In this document: piece by piece, positions 25,618-34,890 of the stretch
Numbering within the stretch: the stretch's first letter is position 1
Layout of the letters: every line of letters starts with the position of its first letter
NCBI RefSeq assembly: GCF_040219335.1
Contig: NZ_JAVJSQ010000020.1
Location: 62,001-126,000, forward strand
Source of the DNA: Gimesia sp.
GTDB taxonomy: Bacteria > Planctomycetota > Planctomycetia > Planctomycetales > Planctomycetaceae
Length of the DNA: 64,000 bases
Direction: 5' to 3'
Notes under the pieces: generated by a model
Seen by the model: only the letters and a program-made list of their open reading frames with translations
What the model was told of the DNA's origin: nothing
Databases searched by the model: none
Position numbers and translations under genes: made by a program

Positions 25618-26628
25618 TTAAGAGGCAGCCGATGCCGCCGATCGATTCCAGCCCAGAGGGAGTATGCTCGACTTTGAGCCGGCCCAATGCGCTGTAAAAC
25701 CACCGGGATGACGTTCTTGATTCATCGCCAGTGCGAGTAGTTCGTCTCTGATTTCATTCACACCCCGCGAAAGTGCCACGGTTGCGGAGTGGCGACCTTT
25801 CCAGATCTGCAGACCGGGGTGAAAGCCTTCAAACTGACCTGAGATAATCGTTTCCCAGGAGGCGTTCCGGCGGTTGATACTCACGGAGAGTTCGCGACGC
25901 AGGTTCCACCAGCGGAAAAACGTGGTCAGTGAAGTCACCCAGACCAGCGGCATCAGTTTGCGGTCCAGATTGATGTTTTCAAATAATGTCTTGAGTTGAT
26001 TCTGCGATTCGATTGAGGTCAGCGAGACCGGCAGTCCCTGACGGTAGCTGCTGACCAGTTCCACGCGAAGTTTGCGGGCCGATTCCTCGTTCGCCCGGTT
26101 CAACCAGGCCGCTTCTGCATTCAAATGCAGGTGATCGAGAGTCACCGGCAGGGGGCTCATGACATTTGTGTATTCAAGGAAGTCCCGTCCCAGATCGGAT
26201 TCGCCGTAGCAGATGACGCCCTGAAAGGGATAAGGAAAATCGCTGAGTCGAATCCAGACACCGCCGGTCTGCTGTAACCGGTCTTTGAGTCGGATGACAA
26301 ATGCAGCATTGAATTGTTCGATTCCGTGTGACGATTTCTGATGCATTTCGTCCCGGGTGCGTGCCTGCGCCTGTTTACTGGTGAATTCCGCCAGGTCAAT
26401 CAACGGAATCCGACAGTGAGAGAGTAACTGTCGATCTCGAACGTTGAAAGCTTTTTGTGACCCCACCAGCAACAGATTCCAGCTGGATGACTGATAGCCT
26501 GAGAGTTGGGCCAGGTCATCATGCAGCTCTGTGACAGGCAGTCCCATTTCGCGCAACCCCTTCACGACAGGAGCAGCTACTCCTGACAGCAATATCGGGT
26601 AATCCGGCAGTTGACGCGAAACAGACAT
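25618..26628 (-). CDS. Unknown cytoplasmic protein
   Basis: A 336-residue protein with no signal peptide or membrane segment. It begins MSVSRQLPDYPILLSGVAAP. Visible blocks include NLLLVGSQKAFNVRDRQLLSHC, GGVWIRLSDFPYPFQGVICYGE and LMPLVWVTSLTTFFRWWNLRR. I could not assign a fold or function. ATG at 26628 is favoured over an extension to 26712. It is transcribed towards the small lipoprotein gene (85 bp gap). Confidence 0.7.
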   Translation of the reverse strand: MSVSRQLPDYPILLSGVAAPVVKGLREMGLPVTELHDDLAQLSGYQSSSWNLLLVGSQKAFNVRDRQLLSHCRIPLIDLAEFTSKQAQARTRDEMHQKSSHGIEQFNAAFVIRLKDRLQQTGGVWIRLSDFPYPFQGVICYGESDLGRDFLEYTNVMSPLPVTLDHLHLNAEAAWLNRANEESARKLRVELVSSYRQGLPVSLTSIESQNQLKTLFENINLDRKLMPLVWVTSLTTFFRWWNLRRELSVSINRRNASWETIISGQFEGFHPGLQIWKGRHSATVALSRGVNEIRDELLALAMNQERHPGGFTAHWAGSKSSILPLGWNRSAASAAS

Positions 26629-27070
26629 GATTAAACAGTCTTTATATGTAAGAACGAGTATGGTGTCGCGCTGCGTTTCATTTTGAGAGTGAATGAAACA
26701 CGACTTTGACAAAAACGAAGTGCAATCTGAAATCGATTGATGGGAATCAGTGTGGGAGGTGTGTGATCAACCTGTGAACCAGGCGCAGTGATCACGAATG
26801 TGAGGCGGGAAGATATTGCTTTTTGAAATTGAGGTCAATACGAAAGAAAGCGCTCAAACCAAAAACCTTTAATCTTTTTTCTGATTTTAGATCCTTTTAA
26901 AAAAATATTTTCGTTTTCTCATATAAGACCTGCTGAATTCATGTCATTTCAGAACCGGTACAGACAGCTCCTGATAAGGAAATGATTCAGCAATGATTGA
27001 TGCAAGTCGCTTTCTGCCCCGGGCTGATCAGGGGGGAATTCGGTCGCAAAAATTCTCTTTCAAATTGGGG
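26629..27070. other. AT-rich gap, nothing recognised
   Basis: Between two divergent genes. There are A/T runs near 26880-26930 but no reading frame, repeat or RNA gene that I can support. Confidence 0.4.
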
Positions 27071-27100
27071 TTGGTGAAAATCGGGAGTGCCCTCTATAAT
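27071..27100 (+). promoter_or_regulatory. Putative promoter of the epimerase-like gene
   Basis: TTGGTG and TATAAT are separated by 18 bp. The leader to the start codon at 27272 would be about 165 nt and includes the hairpin at 27176. Confidence 0.45.
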
Positions 27101-27175
27101 CCGCCTCTCGCGAGTCAAATGGATTGACGGGCGAGACGGACTTTTGAGTTTCACCATCACCTATATGATGGGTCC

Positions 27176-27193
27176 CTCTCAATGAGTTGAGAG
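27176..27193 (+). promoter_or_regulatory. Leader hairpin upstream of the epimerase-like gene
   Basis: A perfect 7-bp stem (CTCTCAA/TTGAGAG) closes a TGAG loop, 79 bp before the start codon. A post-transcriptional role is possible. Confidence 0.35.
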
Positions 27194-27271
27194 AGATATG
27201 AGATTGAAAAGCAGATACGATTTAGAGTTTACTGACAGAAATACAACAACGTCTAAGCATGGAGGCGCGGC

Positions 27272-28216
27272 GTGGAAACAGTTCTGGTTATTGGACTTGA
27301 TACGGTTGCCGGAGCAAATATAGCAACCTGCTTATCCAGTCGATATCGGGTTGTCGGATTAACTTCAGCTACACCAGTTTCCCTGCAGGGATGCGAAACA
27401 CATACTTACCAGGAAGATGATGTCGAAACGACACAGCACTGGATGTCCGTGGTTCGTCCCGACTGGGTTGTCTATTGTGGAGTCGCAGCGAATTCTTCCT
27501 GGTCGGTTGACCCTGCGAAGTTTTCCACCAAAGATCCCGTACTGGCAGCACGGAACTGGGTCAGTGCAGCGGAACTGCATTCCGCCCGATTCACACATAT
27601 CTCGTCAGACGCCGTCTTCACCGGCCCCTGGATGTTCCACGAAGAGGACTGCCAGGGCATGTGCGAAAGCCCCGAAGCCGAACTGGTCCGGGCCATCGAA
27701 CGTGAAGTCAGTCTCTGCAACGATACATTAATCATCCGCACCAACGTATTCGGCTGGACTCCCGCCGCTTACGGTGCAGGACAGGTTGAGCAGCTGGTGC
27801 AGTCTCTGCAGGACGGAAGTTATTCCGAAATGGACTGCTATCGGCACGGCACTCCGCTGCTGGCCACCGACCTGGCCGCGATTATCGAACACGCTTACCA
27901 GGAACGTCTGACTGGCACCTTCCATGTGGCTGGTGGCGAACGCATCAGTCCGCTGGAATTCGTACAGCGTCTGGCCAAGCAATTCGAACTGACTGTTCCC
28001 CTGCTGCCCCGGGCTACCGTGATGAACGAACGGGCCACCGGTTTTGCCAACGGAGAAACTTCTCTGCACACCCGCAAAATCCGTCGGGCTCTGAGCATCT
28101 CGATGCCGATGCTGGATGACGGTCTGCAGCGTCTGTTCGACCAGCAGACTAACGGCTACCTGAATCGTCTGAACAACGAGCCGGTGCGTTACTACGAGCA
28201 GGAAATTGCCGCGTAA
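27272..28216 (+). CDS. NAD-dependent epimerase/RmlD-like short-chain reductase
   Basis: A 314-residue extended short-chain dehydrogenase related to dTDP-4-dehydrorhamnose reductase. The N-terminal NAD fold starts TVLVIGLDTVAGANIATCL, a degenerate version of GxxGxxG. FTHISSDAVFTG is the usual Ser segment of RmlD proteins, and FHVAGGERISPLEFVQRLA is the C-terminal substrate-domain signature. The catalytic YxxxK is not obvious, so activity is uncertain. The start is GTG at 27272 with GGAGG 6 nt upstream. A strong terminator follows. Confidence 0.85.
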   Translation: METVLVIGLDTVAGANIATCLSSRYRVVGLTSATPVSLQGCETHTYQEDDVETTQHWMSVVRPDWVVYCGVAANSSWSVDPAKFSTKDPVLAARNWVSAAELHSARFTHISSDAVFTGPWMFHEEDCQGMCESPEAELVRAIEREVSLCNDTLIIRTNVFGWTPAAYGAGQVEQLVQSLQDGSYSEMDCYRHGTPLLATDLAAIIEHAYQERLTGTFHVAGGERISPLEFVQRLAKQFELTVPLLPRATVMNERATGFANGETSLHTRKIRRALSISMPMLDDGLQRLFDQQTNGYLNRLNNEPVRYYEQEIAA

Positions 28217-28242
28217 CGCGAAGCAGTTTAAAACCAAAGACA

Positions 28243-28280
28243 AAACCCCTGGTGGATCGACACCAGGGGTTTGTTTTTTT
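28243..28280 (+). terminator. Intrinsic terminator after the epimerase-like gene
   Basis: A perfect 12-bp stem (AAACCCCTGGTG/CACCAGGGGTTT) with a 6-nt loop, followed by G and seven T. Confidence 0.93.
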
Positions 28281-28297
28281 GATACTGCAATAAACTG

Positions 28298-29731
28298 TTA
28301 AGCCAGGATTTTTGTAACGAGCTTCGCGGGATTCACGCCGATCAGTTTCTGATCGAGGCCCTGGAAACGGAAGGACAGCTGATGCGGATCCAGGCCCAGC
28401 AGATGCAGGATCGTGGCGTGCAGATCATAAACGGGAACTTCGTCTTCGATCACATTGAAGCCGAAATCATCGGAACGACCGATGGTCGTCCCCCCTTTGA
28501 TTCCACCGCCGGCGAGCCACATGGTAAAGGCATTGGGATGATGATCGCGACCATCATTGCCCCCCTGCACCATCGGCGTCCGTCCGAATTCGCCTCCCCA
28601 GACAACGAGGGTGTCATCGAGCAATCCCCGCTGTTTGAGGTCTTTAATGAGTGCTGCGGATGCCTGATCAGTGGCGGCACAGTTACTTTTGAGTCCGCCT
28701 ACCAGGCCGCCATGCTGATCCCATGATTCGTGGAAGAGCTGCACGCAGCGAACGCCCCGTTCGACCAGTCGACGGGCCAGCAGGCAGTTATTGGCGAATG
28801 AGGTCTGCCCCGGTTCTGCACCATACAGCTCCAGCGTTGATTTGGTTTCCTGCGAGAGATCCATCACATCCGGTGCGCTGGCCTGCATGCGGTACGCCAT
28901 TTCAAAGGAATTGATGCGGGTGGCAATTTCAGGGTCGCCCACCTGCTCCAGATGCCGCTGATTCAAGGCTTTGAGTGTATCGAGGGAATCGCGCTGGAGT
29001 TCCGTGGAAACCCCGGGAGGATTTTTGAGGTAGAGCACCGGTTCCTGTCCGCCACGGAACATGACTCCCTGATGCGTTGTGGGCAGGAATCCACTGCCCC
29101 AGCAGGAACTGCCCCCACTGGGACCTTTATTGCCGGAACTGAAGACCACGAAGCCGGGCAGATTTTTTGACTCGCTGCCCAGCCCATAGAGCGTCCAGGC
29201 GCCCAGGCTCGGTTTACCGAAGAGCTGAGAACCGGTGAGTGCCTGAATCTGCGCGGGGGCGTGATTGAAGGCATCGGTCTTCATACTTTTCACGATGGCG
29301 ATATCATCGACGACGTCCGCCAGATGGGGCAGGATCTCGGAGAGTTCCGCACCGCATTCTCCATACTTTTTGAATTTGAACTTCGGGCCCAGGAACTTCG
29401 AGTTTGGATTGATAAACGCAGCTCGATAACCTTTGAGCAGTTCTTCAGGCGGCAGCTTGCCATCGAATTTACTCAGTACTGGTTTATCGTCGAAGAGTTC
29501 CAGATGACTGGGTCCGCCCCCCATGAACAGGAAGATGATGTTCTTCGCTTTGGGCGAATGGTGGGGCTCACGAGGTGCCAGCGGGTCCTGTGGTGCAGAC
29601 GTGGAATTCGCCAGCAGGTCGCCGGATTCCTGAAGCAGTTGGGCGGTGGCGATTGCCCCAACGCCAACGCCGCATTGCTGTAGAAACCAGCGTCTGGCGA
29701 TCGGATGTGCGGGATGTTGTATTTGATTCAT
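28298..29731 (-). CDS. DUF1501 family protein (pair 1)
   Basis: A 477-residue exported protein of the alkaline-phosphatase/sulfatase-like DUF1501 family. The N-terminus carries a Tat-type signal (ARRWFLQQCGVGVGAIATAQ). Family blocks include NIIFLFMGGGPSHLELFDDK, VWGGEFGRTPMVQG, GRDHHPNAF and DLHATILHLLGLDPHQL. The biochemical role is unknown; the family nearly always accompanies a PSCyt/DUF1549/DUF1553 protein. Here that partner (29786-32893) lies 54 bp upstream on the same strand. Confidence 0.94.
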   Translation of the reverse strand: MNQIQHPAHPIARRWFLQQCGVGVGAIATAQLLQESGDLLANSTSAPQDPLAPREPHHSPKAKNIIFLFMGGGPSHLELFDDKPVLSKFDGKLPPEELLKGYRAAFINPNSKFLGPKFKFKKYGECGAELSEILPHLADVVDDIAIVKSMKTDAFNHAPAQIQALTGSQLFGKPSLGAWTLYGLGSESKNLPGFVVFSSGNKGPSGGSSCWGSGFLPTTHQGVMFRGGQEPVLYLKNPPGVSTELQRDSLDTLKALNQRHLEQVGDPEIATRINSFEMAYRMQASAPDVMDLSQETKSTLELYGAEPGQTSFANNCLLARRLVERGVRCVQLFHESWDQHGGLVGGLKSNCAATDQASAALIKDLKQRGLLDDTLVVWGGEFGRTPMVQGGNDGRDHHPNAFTMWLAGGGIKGGTTIGRSDDFGFNVIEDEVPVYDLHATILHLLGLDPHQLSFRFQGLDQKLIGVNPAKLVTKILA

Positions 29732-29785
29732 GATGATAACCTGTCGAGGTCAGGAAGCGACGGAAACACCGGTCTCTTCCCTCTG

Positions 29786-32700
29786 TTATTCTTTGGTAAT
29801 CGTTTCGTCCATGTTGAGCAGGATACGCGAAAGTGCGACCCAGGCGGCCAGTTCGGCGGTGGCGGGTTCCGGACTGTTATTTGTGGTTGTGATCTGCTTA
29901 ACCTCGTCCGGATGCGCTGCGAAATAGTCGCGTTGTTTCTGCAGGAAGCGGGTCAGCAGTTGAACTTCTGCCTGTGAAGGATACCGGGAGACACAGCGGC
30001 GGAAAGCGGTTTCGATTCGCTCTGCATCGGAGGCGCCCTTAGCAGCCAGAGTGGTTTCCGCGAGACCCGTGGCACATTCCATGAACAGTGTTTCATTGAG
30101 CGTGGTCAATGCCTGGAGCGGTGTATTGGAACGGTTGCGTTTGACTGTCGCGATATCGCCGTTCGGCGCATCAAAGGCCTGCAGCATGGGATACGGGACA
30201 GAACGGAAACGGAAAGTATAAATGGCTCGGCGGTAGCGATCGTCATTCTGATCGACGTGCCAGGTTTTGGGACCGTAGCTGGCCGGCTTTTCGAACAGGA
30301 AGGCCGGCGCGGGGGGATACACAGAGGGGCCGCCAATTTCGGAATTGAGCAGACCGCTGGCCTTGAGGGCGATGTCGCGTACGATCTCCGCATCGACGCG
30401 ATAGCGGGGACCGCGGGCCAGGAGTCGGTTGTAGGGATCCTGCTCCAGGAGTGCGGGAGTGACGCGGGACGACTGTTGATAAGTGTTGGAAGTGACGATC
30501 AGTGTATGCAGTTTTTTCAGATCCCAGCCTTCATCCATAAACCAGACGGACAGCCAGTCCAGCAGTTTGCGGTGTGTCGGCGCAGCGCCCTGGGAACCGA
30601 GGTCTTCACTGGTCGCAACAATGCCCTGACCGAAGTACGCCTGCCAGACACGATTGACAATGGCCCGGGCGGTTGTGGGGGACTTTCGATCTACGAGCCA
30701 GCGGGCGAAGGTCAGTCGATTGACTTCCGTTCCTTGCGGCAGTGTATTCAGAAAGTCGGGAACACCGGGATCGACCACCTGTTTCTGCTTGAGGAAGTCA
30801 CCACGTTCGAGCAGATGGGTCTCGCGCGGTGCCGGTCGTTCCTGGTAGACGAGCTGTGTTGTCCCTTCAGGGTGCTGTTTCCAGAGAGCGGCGATCTGTT
30901 CGTTCTGCGTTTTCCACTCCGGGACGAGCGTCCGCCAGTAGCTGAATATTTCGGCCTGCTGTTGCGGTGTGCGTTGAGCTTCAGACATCGTCAGCAGTTC
31001 GCGAACGCGATCGGGCACCTGGTCTGCGGTCGCGTTCTCATCTGTCGTATACGAGATGCGAAACCGTCCCAGGTTCATGGTCTGGTTATCATCGCTGTTC
31101 CAGCCGCCATGCATCTGAACCAGGCTGATTTTCAGCTTCGTTCCCTCAGCATAGCCAAATGGCTTCTCAGCGTTAAAGACCGCTTCGTGGGGCTGATTCA
31201 TCCGCCCCGGTCCCCCATCGATGCCCCAGGCGGTTGAGTTGTCACCATCAATGGCATACTCCACGGGGCCGGTAAATCCCCGCTCTCCTTTTTTATCTGC
31301 GTAGGGATTCTGGAGCTGTTGTCGCTCATTCGCGAAGTCTGCAGAAGCTTTTACGAATTTGATGTTGGCTTTCTGTTTTGCATCCTGGGGATTTTCGACA
31401 CTGAGCCTGATATCGGTAAGCGCACATAATCCTTCGGTCGATCGGCCGGGCCCTCCTGCAGGCAGGTTGGGATGATTCAAGAGTTCCAGCCGCAGGGCCT
31501 TGACCTGAGAGGCATCGACGGTCGCTTCAAAATTCGAGGTAAAGCGAGACGGTGCATAGCCCTGTGCCAGTTGTGAATGATCGGGCTGTTCGAAGTAACG
31601 CTGCGAGTTGCTGTCGATGTTTGTGAGCTTCAGCACGTGCCACTGGGGCTGGTTCTGCTTGACGCTTTGTTCCCAGGCAGCCATTTCAGCGGCCCAGTTG
31701 GGCTTCCCAGATTTCAGCTGTTCTTCAATCGCATGGATCTTGTGAAACAGTTTAGTGCGCTGCGTCTGTTCTTCATCCGTATAGCCGCGAATGCTGGCTT
31801 CGTAGGAGTTGTTGATGCAGGCAAAGATCTGGTAATAATTCTCCTGCGTCAGTGGATCGTATTTGTGCGTGTGACACTGGCCGCACTGCAGAGTGAGTCC
31901 CAGAACGCTTTTGCCGATCGTATCCATGCGGTCGAACATGGCCGCCATGCGAAACTCTTCGGGGTCGATCCCCCCTTCTTCGTTGAGCATGGAGTTCCGC
32001 ATGAAACCGGTGGCGACCTTTTGATCCTGTGTTGCCTGAGGGAGCAGGTCACCGGCGATCTGTTCGGTAATGAACTGATCGTAGGGTTTGTTTTCATTGA
32101 AGGCATCAATCACCCAGTCGCGATAGAGCCAGACATTCCGGGGCGCATCTTTTTCATAACCGTTTGAGTCTGCATAGCGGGCTGCATCGAGCCAGAGACG
32201 ACCCCAGCGTTCGCCATAGTGAGGAGATGCGAGCAAGCGTGTCACCTGTTTTTGCCAGGCTAAGGAGCTTGGATCGTTGACGAATTGATCGACCTCTTCA
32301 ATGGTGGGAGGCAGGCCGATCAGATCGAGACTCAAACGACGCAGACGTGTGATACGGTCTGCGGGTTCGGAAAACGTGAGGCGTCGCTGTTCAAGTTTTT
32401 CGAGGATGAATGCATCAATCGGATTCTGCACCAGCGACTGTTGTTTCACCTGGGGAACGGGTGGTTTTACGGGGGGCTGAAAGGCCCAGTGTGAAGCCCA
32501 GGGAGCACCGGCGGCGATCCATTGACGGATTTTTTCGATGTCTGCCTGGGAGAGTTTTTTACCCGAGTCGGCAGGAGGCATCCGCAGACTTTCATCGTCG
32601 GCGGTCATGCGCTGATAGATCAGACTCTCTTCCGGTTTGCCGGGAACAATCAATGCGTGCTCTCCCGCTTTGCCGAAGAGTCCTTCTTTGAGATCCATGC

Positions 32701-32893
32701 GGAAATCGGCTTCACGGTGTTCGTCATCCGGACCGTGACAGGCAAAACAGGCGTCGGATAACAGCGGGCGAATATCGGATGCGAAATCAAGGTCCGCAGG
32801 CGCTGCCCCTGATTCTGCAAAGGCGGAATTTCCGAGCGAGACTGTCAGCACGAGGCAAGCCAGTAGGAACAGTGAGCACGTTTGGTTGACCAT
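29786..32893 (-). CDS. PSCyt1/DUF1549/DUF1553 planctomycete cytochrome-like protein (pair 1)
   Basis: A 1035-residue exported protein. After the signal peptide (about 1-27) comes a cytochrome c-like heme site, C49-F-A-C52-H53, in the PSCyt1 domain. DUF1549 (about 150-360) contains RLRRLSLDLIGLPPT and GERWGRLWLDAARYADSNGY. A discoidin-like middle section (about 430-620) follows, then DUF1553 (about 720-990) with RAIVNRVWQAYFGQGIV and RRAIYTFRFRSVPYPM. Enzyme activity is unknown; a role in carbohydrate or sulfated polysaccharide use is often proposed. It is probably co-transcribed with DUF1501 at 28298. Confidence 0.94.
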   Translation of the reverse strand: MVNQTCSLFLLACLVLTVSLGNSAFAESGAAPADLDFASDIRPLLSDACFACHGPDDEHREADFRMDLKEGLFGKAGEHALIVPGKPEESLIYQRMTADDESLRMPPADSGKKLSQADIEKIRQWIAAGAPWASHWAFQPPVKPPVPQVKQQSLVQNPIDAFILEKLEQRRLTFSEPADRITRLRRLSLDLIGLPPTIEEVDQFVNDPSSLAWQKQVTRLLASPHYGERWGRLWLDAARYADSNGYEKDAPRNVWLYRDWVIDAFNENKPYDQFITEQIAGDLLPQATQDQKVATGFMRNSMLNEEGGIDPEEFRMAAMFDRMDTIGKSVLGLTLQCGQCHTHKYDPLTQENYYQIFACINNSYEASIRGYTDEEQTQRTKLFHKIHAIEEQLKSGKPNWAAEMAAWEQSVKQNQPQWHVLKLTNIDSNSQRYFEQPDHSQLAQGYAPSRFTSNFEATVDASQVKALRLELLNHPNLPAGGPGRSTEGLCALTDIRLSVENPQDAKQKANIKFVKASADFANERQQLQNPYADKKGERGFTGPVEYAIDGDNSTAWGIDGGPGRMNQPHEAVFNAEKPFGYAEGTKLKISLVQMHGGWNSDDNQTMNLGRFRISYTTDENATADQVPDRVRELLTMSEAQRTPQQQAEIFSYWRTLVPEWKTQNEQIAALWKQHPEGTTQLVYQERPAPRETHLLERGDFLKQKQVVDPGVPDFLNTLPQGTEVNRLTFARWLVDRKSPTTARAIVNRVWQAYFGQGIVATSEDLGSQGAAPTHRKLLDWLSVWFMDEGWDLKKLHTLIVTSNTYQQSSRVTPALLEQDPYNRLLARGPRYRVDAEIVRDIALKASGLLNSEIGGPSVYPPAPAFLFEKPASYGPKTWHVDQNDDRYRRAIYTFRFRSVPYPMLQAFDAPNGDIATVKRNRSNTPLQALTTLNETLFMECATGLAETTLAAKGASDAERIETAFRRCVSRYPSQAEVQLLTRFLQKQRDYFAAHPDEVKQITTTNNSPEPATAELAAWVALSRILLNMDETITKE

Positions 32894-33627
32894 AATCCTG
32901 CTTTCGGTCGTTCTTTCTGAGTCGAGAACCGACGCTGTGAGCAGTCAACGGGGCGGCGAAGTTTTTTTAAGCAGGTAAGACCTGGTCACAACCACTGCCA
33001 ACCGGAGTTTATTTGCTGCACGGGAAGGATTCTCGAGCCTCAACACAGACACGAGTGAATACCGGTCCGCCACTTTACCCAAAGTGGGGTAGCTCAAGAC
33101 TTCATCTAAAGCCATTTGAGCAGGTGACTTAGGTGCCAGGCAAGGTAGGTTTTTCCCCTGGCAGATCTTGTCTTTTATTATACGTCGTCAGTAGGGGTGA
33201 ATTCAAGTTTTGCCTGAAAGAGCGGGTTAGAAACGGATCACTTTTTATGAAGCCCCCCTTCAAAACCTGTCCGTATATTTAACAAACCTTAACACTAGGC
33301 CCGTTTTGTTCCATTTTGCCACACATTATTCATCTCTACTTAACATGTCAGGGAGAAAGATCTTCACATTATCTCGATATTGTACTCCCAACTGAGATTT
33401 GCAGCCGGCACCGCAAATTTCTGCACACGAGTCCGAGTTGAATTCAACCAGAAGCGAAGAGAGTAAATAGAAAAGAAGAGAGTTCAAGGGGGGCAGATCA
33501 TATTCGATCATCATCAATTGCCAGAGTGATGGGGGGATGACCTGTTTCTTAAAAAAGTAAACGTCAATCGTATTAACCTTCATTTGTTCGCGTCACTGTC
33601 AAACTTTTTAAACTAACAGGAATTGTA
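32894..33627. other. 734-bp gap with small hairpins, no gene recognised
   Basis: Between divergent genes. A 7-bp stem CCACTTT/AAAGTGG lies at 33070-33087 and a TGCCAGG/CCTGGCA pair at about 33140-33166. An 85-codon minus-strand frame (33326-33583) has no family features. No known riboswitch motif was recognised. Confidence 0.4.
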
Positions 33628-34785
33628 ATGAAAAAATCACGTGCTCGTAATCTGAAACGCTCAGGTTTTACCCTGATCGAACTTCTGGTGGTGATCTCGA
33701 TCATCGCTCTGCTGGCTGCCCTGCTGATCCCAGCTGTTTTCGCAGCCCGCGAATCTGCCCGCTCTTCACAGTGTAAGAGCAACCTGCGTCAGTTTGGTCT
33801 TTCCATGCACGCCTTCGCATCAACCGACCCCAGCGGTCGCTACTGCACCGGTGCTTACGACTTCCGTCGTGACGGATGTCCTGACACCTGGGGCTGGGTG
33901 GCTGACATGGTCAACAGTGGTGCTGGTCTTCCTCAGAAGATGCTGTGCCCTTCATCGACTCTGCTCGGTTCAGAAAAGCTGAACGACATGATCGGTGTGG
34001 CTAACACCAGTAACAAAGACAATGCTCCTCCAGCGCGTCTGCTGGATGGTGTCTGTGCAACCTGGACTTCCGGTACAGAAGGTACACCTGCCCGTATCTT
34101 ACAGGTCGCCAAGCTGCTGGAAGACGGTTATGGAACGAACTACGCTTCCAGCTGGTTCCTCGTACGCTCCGGAGCCAAGACTTCTGCAGGCGTGACTTCA
34201 TCAGGTCTGAAGGGTTTCGGCGGAAGTCTGGGACCGTTGACCATCCGTCGTCTGGATTCTTCTCGCGTGGCTTCCTCGGCTGTCGCTTTCATGGGTTGTG
34301 GAGCTCCTGGTGACGTCGGCGAAGCGGTTCTGTCTCACTCCGTTCCCGGATTCCTTGACGCTGGTGAGCGTCTGGCAGAGTCCTTCAACGATGGTCCCGG
34401 CACCTGGAATCCTTCCGCAGGAACGGGGGGAGCCATTGACCTGATGCCCGCTGGTACCAACGTTGTCGGTGCCATCCCTGCTGAACTGCCTGACCCCAAC
34501 CGTGCCGGAACTCCCGGTCCCGATGGTAACCTCTGGCTGCAGGATTCTCGTGACTGGTACGCATGGCACGGCCGTGGTACTAACAAGATCTGCAACATCC
34601 TGATGGCCGACGGCAGTGTCAAGGCAATCGTCGACCTGAACGGTGACGGCTTCCTGAACCCCGGTTTCACCGGTTCTGCTTCCGGTGGCTCTGGATACAC
34701 CGATGCGACTGTTGAACTGCGTCCTTCTGAGTGCTTCTCCGGTCCCTGGCTGGATGCTCAGCTGACCAAAGGTAACTTCGAATAA
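33628..34785 (+). CDS. DUF1559 prepilin-like protein (divergent)
   Basis: A 385-residue protein with a type IV prepilin N-terminus: a basic leader [13 protein letters not shown], cleavage before [20 protein letters not shown] and a hydrophobic helix. The usual DUF1559 block [18 protein letters not shown] is replaced by [20 protein letters not shown]. An H-x9-DG-like end is seen as [20 protein letters not shown]. It is exported and probably assembled or anchored through its pilin helix. Ribosome site AGGAA. A terminator at 34819 makes it monocistronic. Confidence 0.92.
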   Translation: MKKSRARNLKRSGFTLIELLVVISIIALLAALLIPAVFAARESARSSQCKSNLRQFGLSMHAFASTDPSGRYCTGAYDFRRDGCPDTWGWVADMVNSGAGLPQKMLCPSSTLLGSEKLNDMIGVANTSNKDNAPPARLLDGVCATWTSGTEGTPARILQVAKLLEDGYGTNYASSWFLVRSGAKTSAGVTSSGLKGFGGSLGPLTIRRLDSSRVASSAVAFMGCGAPGDVGEAVLSHSVPGFLDAGERLAESFNDGPGTWNPSAGTGGAIDLMPAGTNVVGAIPAELPDPNRAGTPGPDGNLWLQDSRDWYAWHGRGTNKICNILMADGSVKAIVDLNGDGFLNPGFTGSASGGSGYTDATVELRPSECFSGPWLDAQLTKGNFE

Positions 34786-34818
34786 GCTTCGAAGCATCAC
34801 CTGAATGAGAGATGTTAC

Positions 34819-34853
34819 GAGTGGCCGGTCATTGACCGGTCACTCTTTTTTTA
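34819..34853 (+). terminator. Intrinsic terminator after the DUF1559 gene
   Basis: GAGTGGCCGGTC pairs with GACCGGTCACTC (one G-U) across a 3-nt loop, followed by a run of seven T. Confidence 0.9.
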
Positions 34854-34890
34854 TGCGCATGACAGATGATCTTCGAATTTGCTACCTGCT

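Noticed and set aside
30257-31237. 326-codon plus-strand open frame
   Set aside because: Antisense to the PSCyt/DUF1553 gene, with no family features.
33326-33583. 85-codon minus-strand open frame
   Set aside because: AT-rich, no ribosome site, no recognisable family; kept as an unannotated gap.
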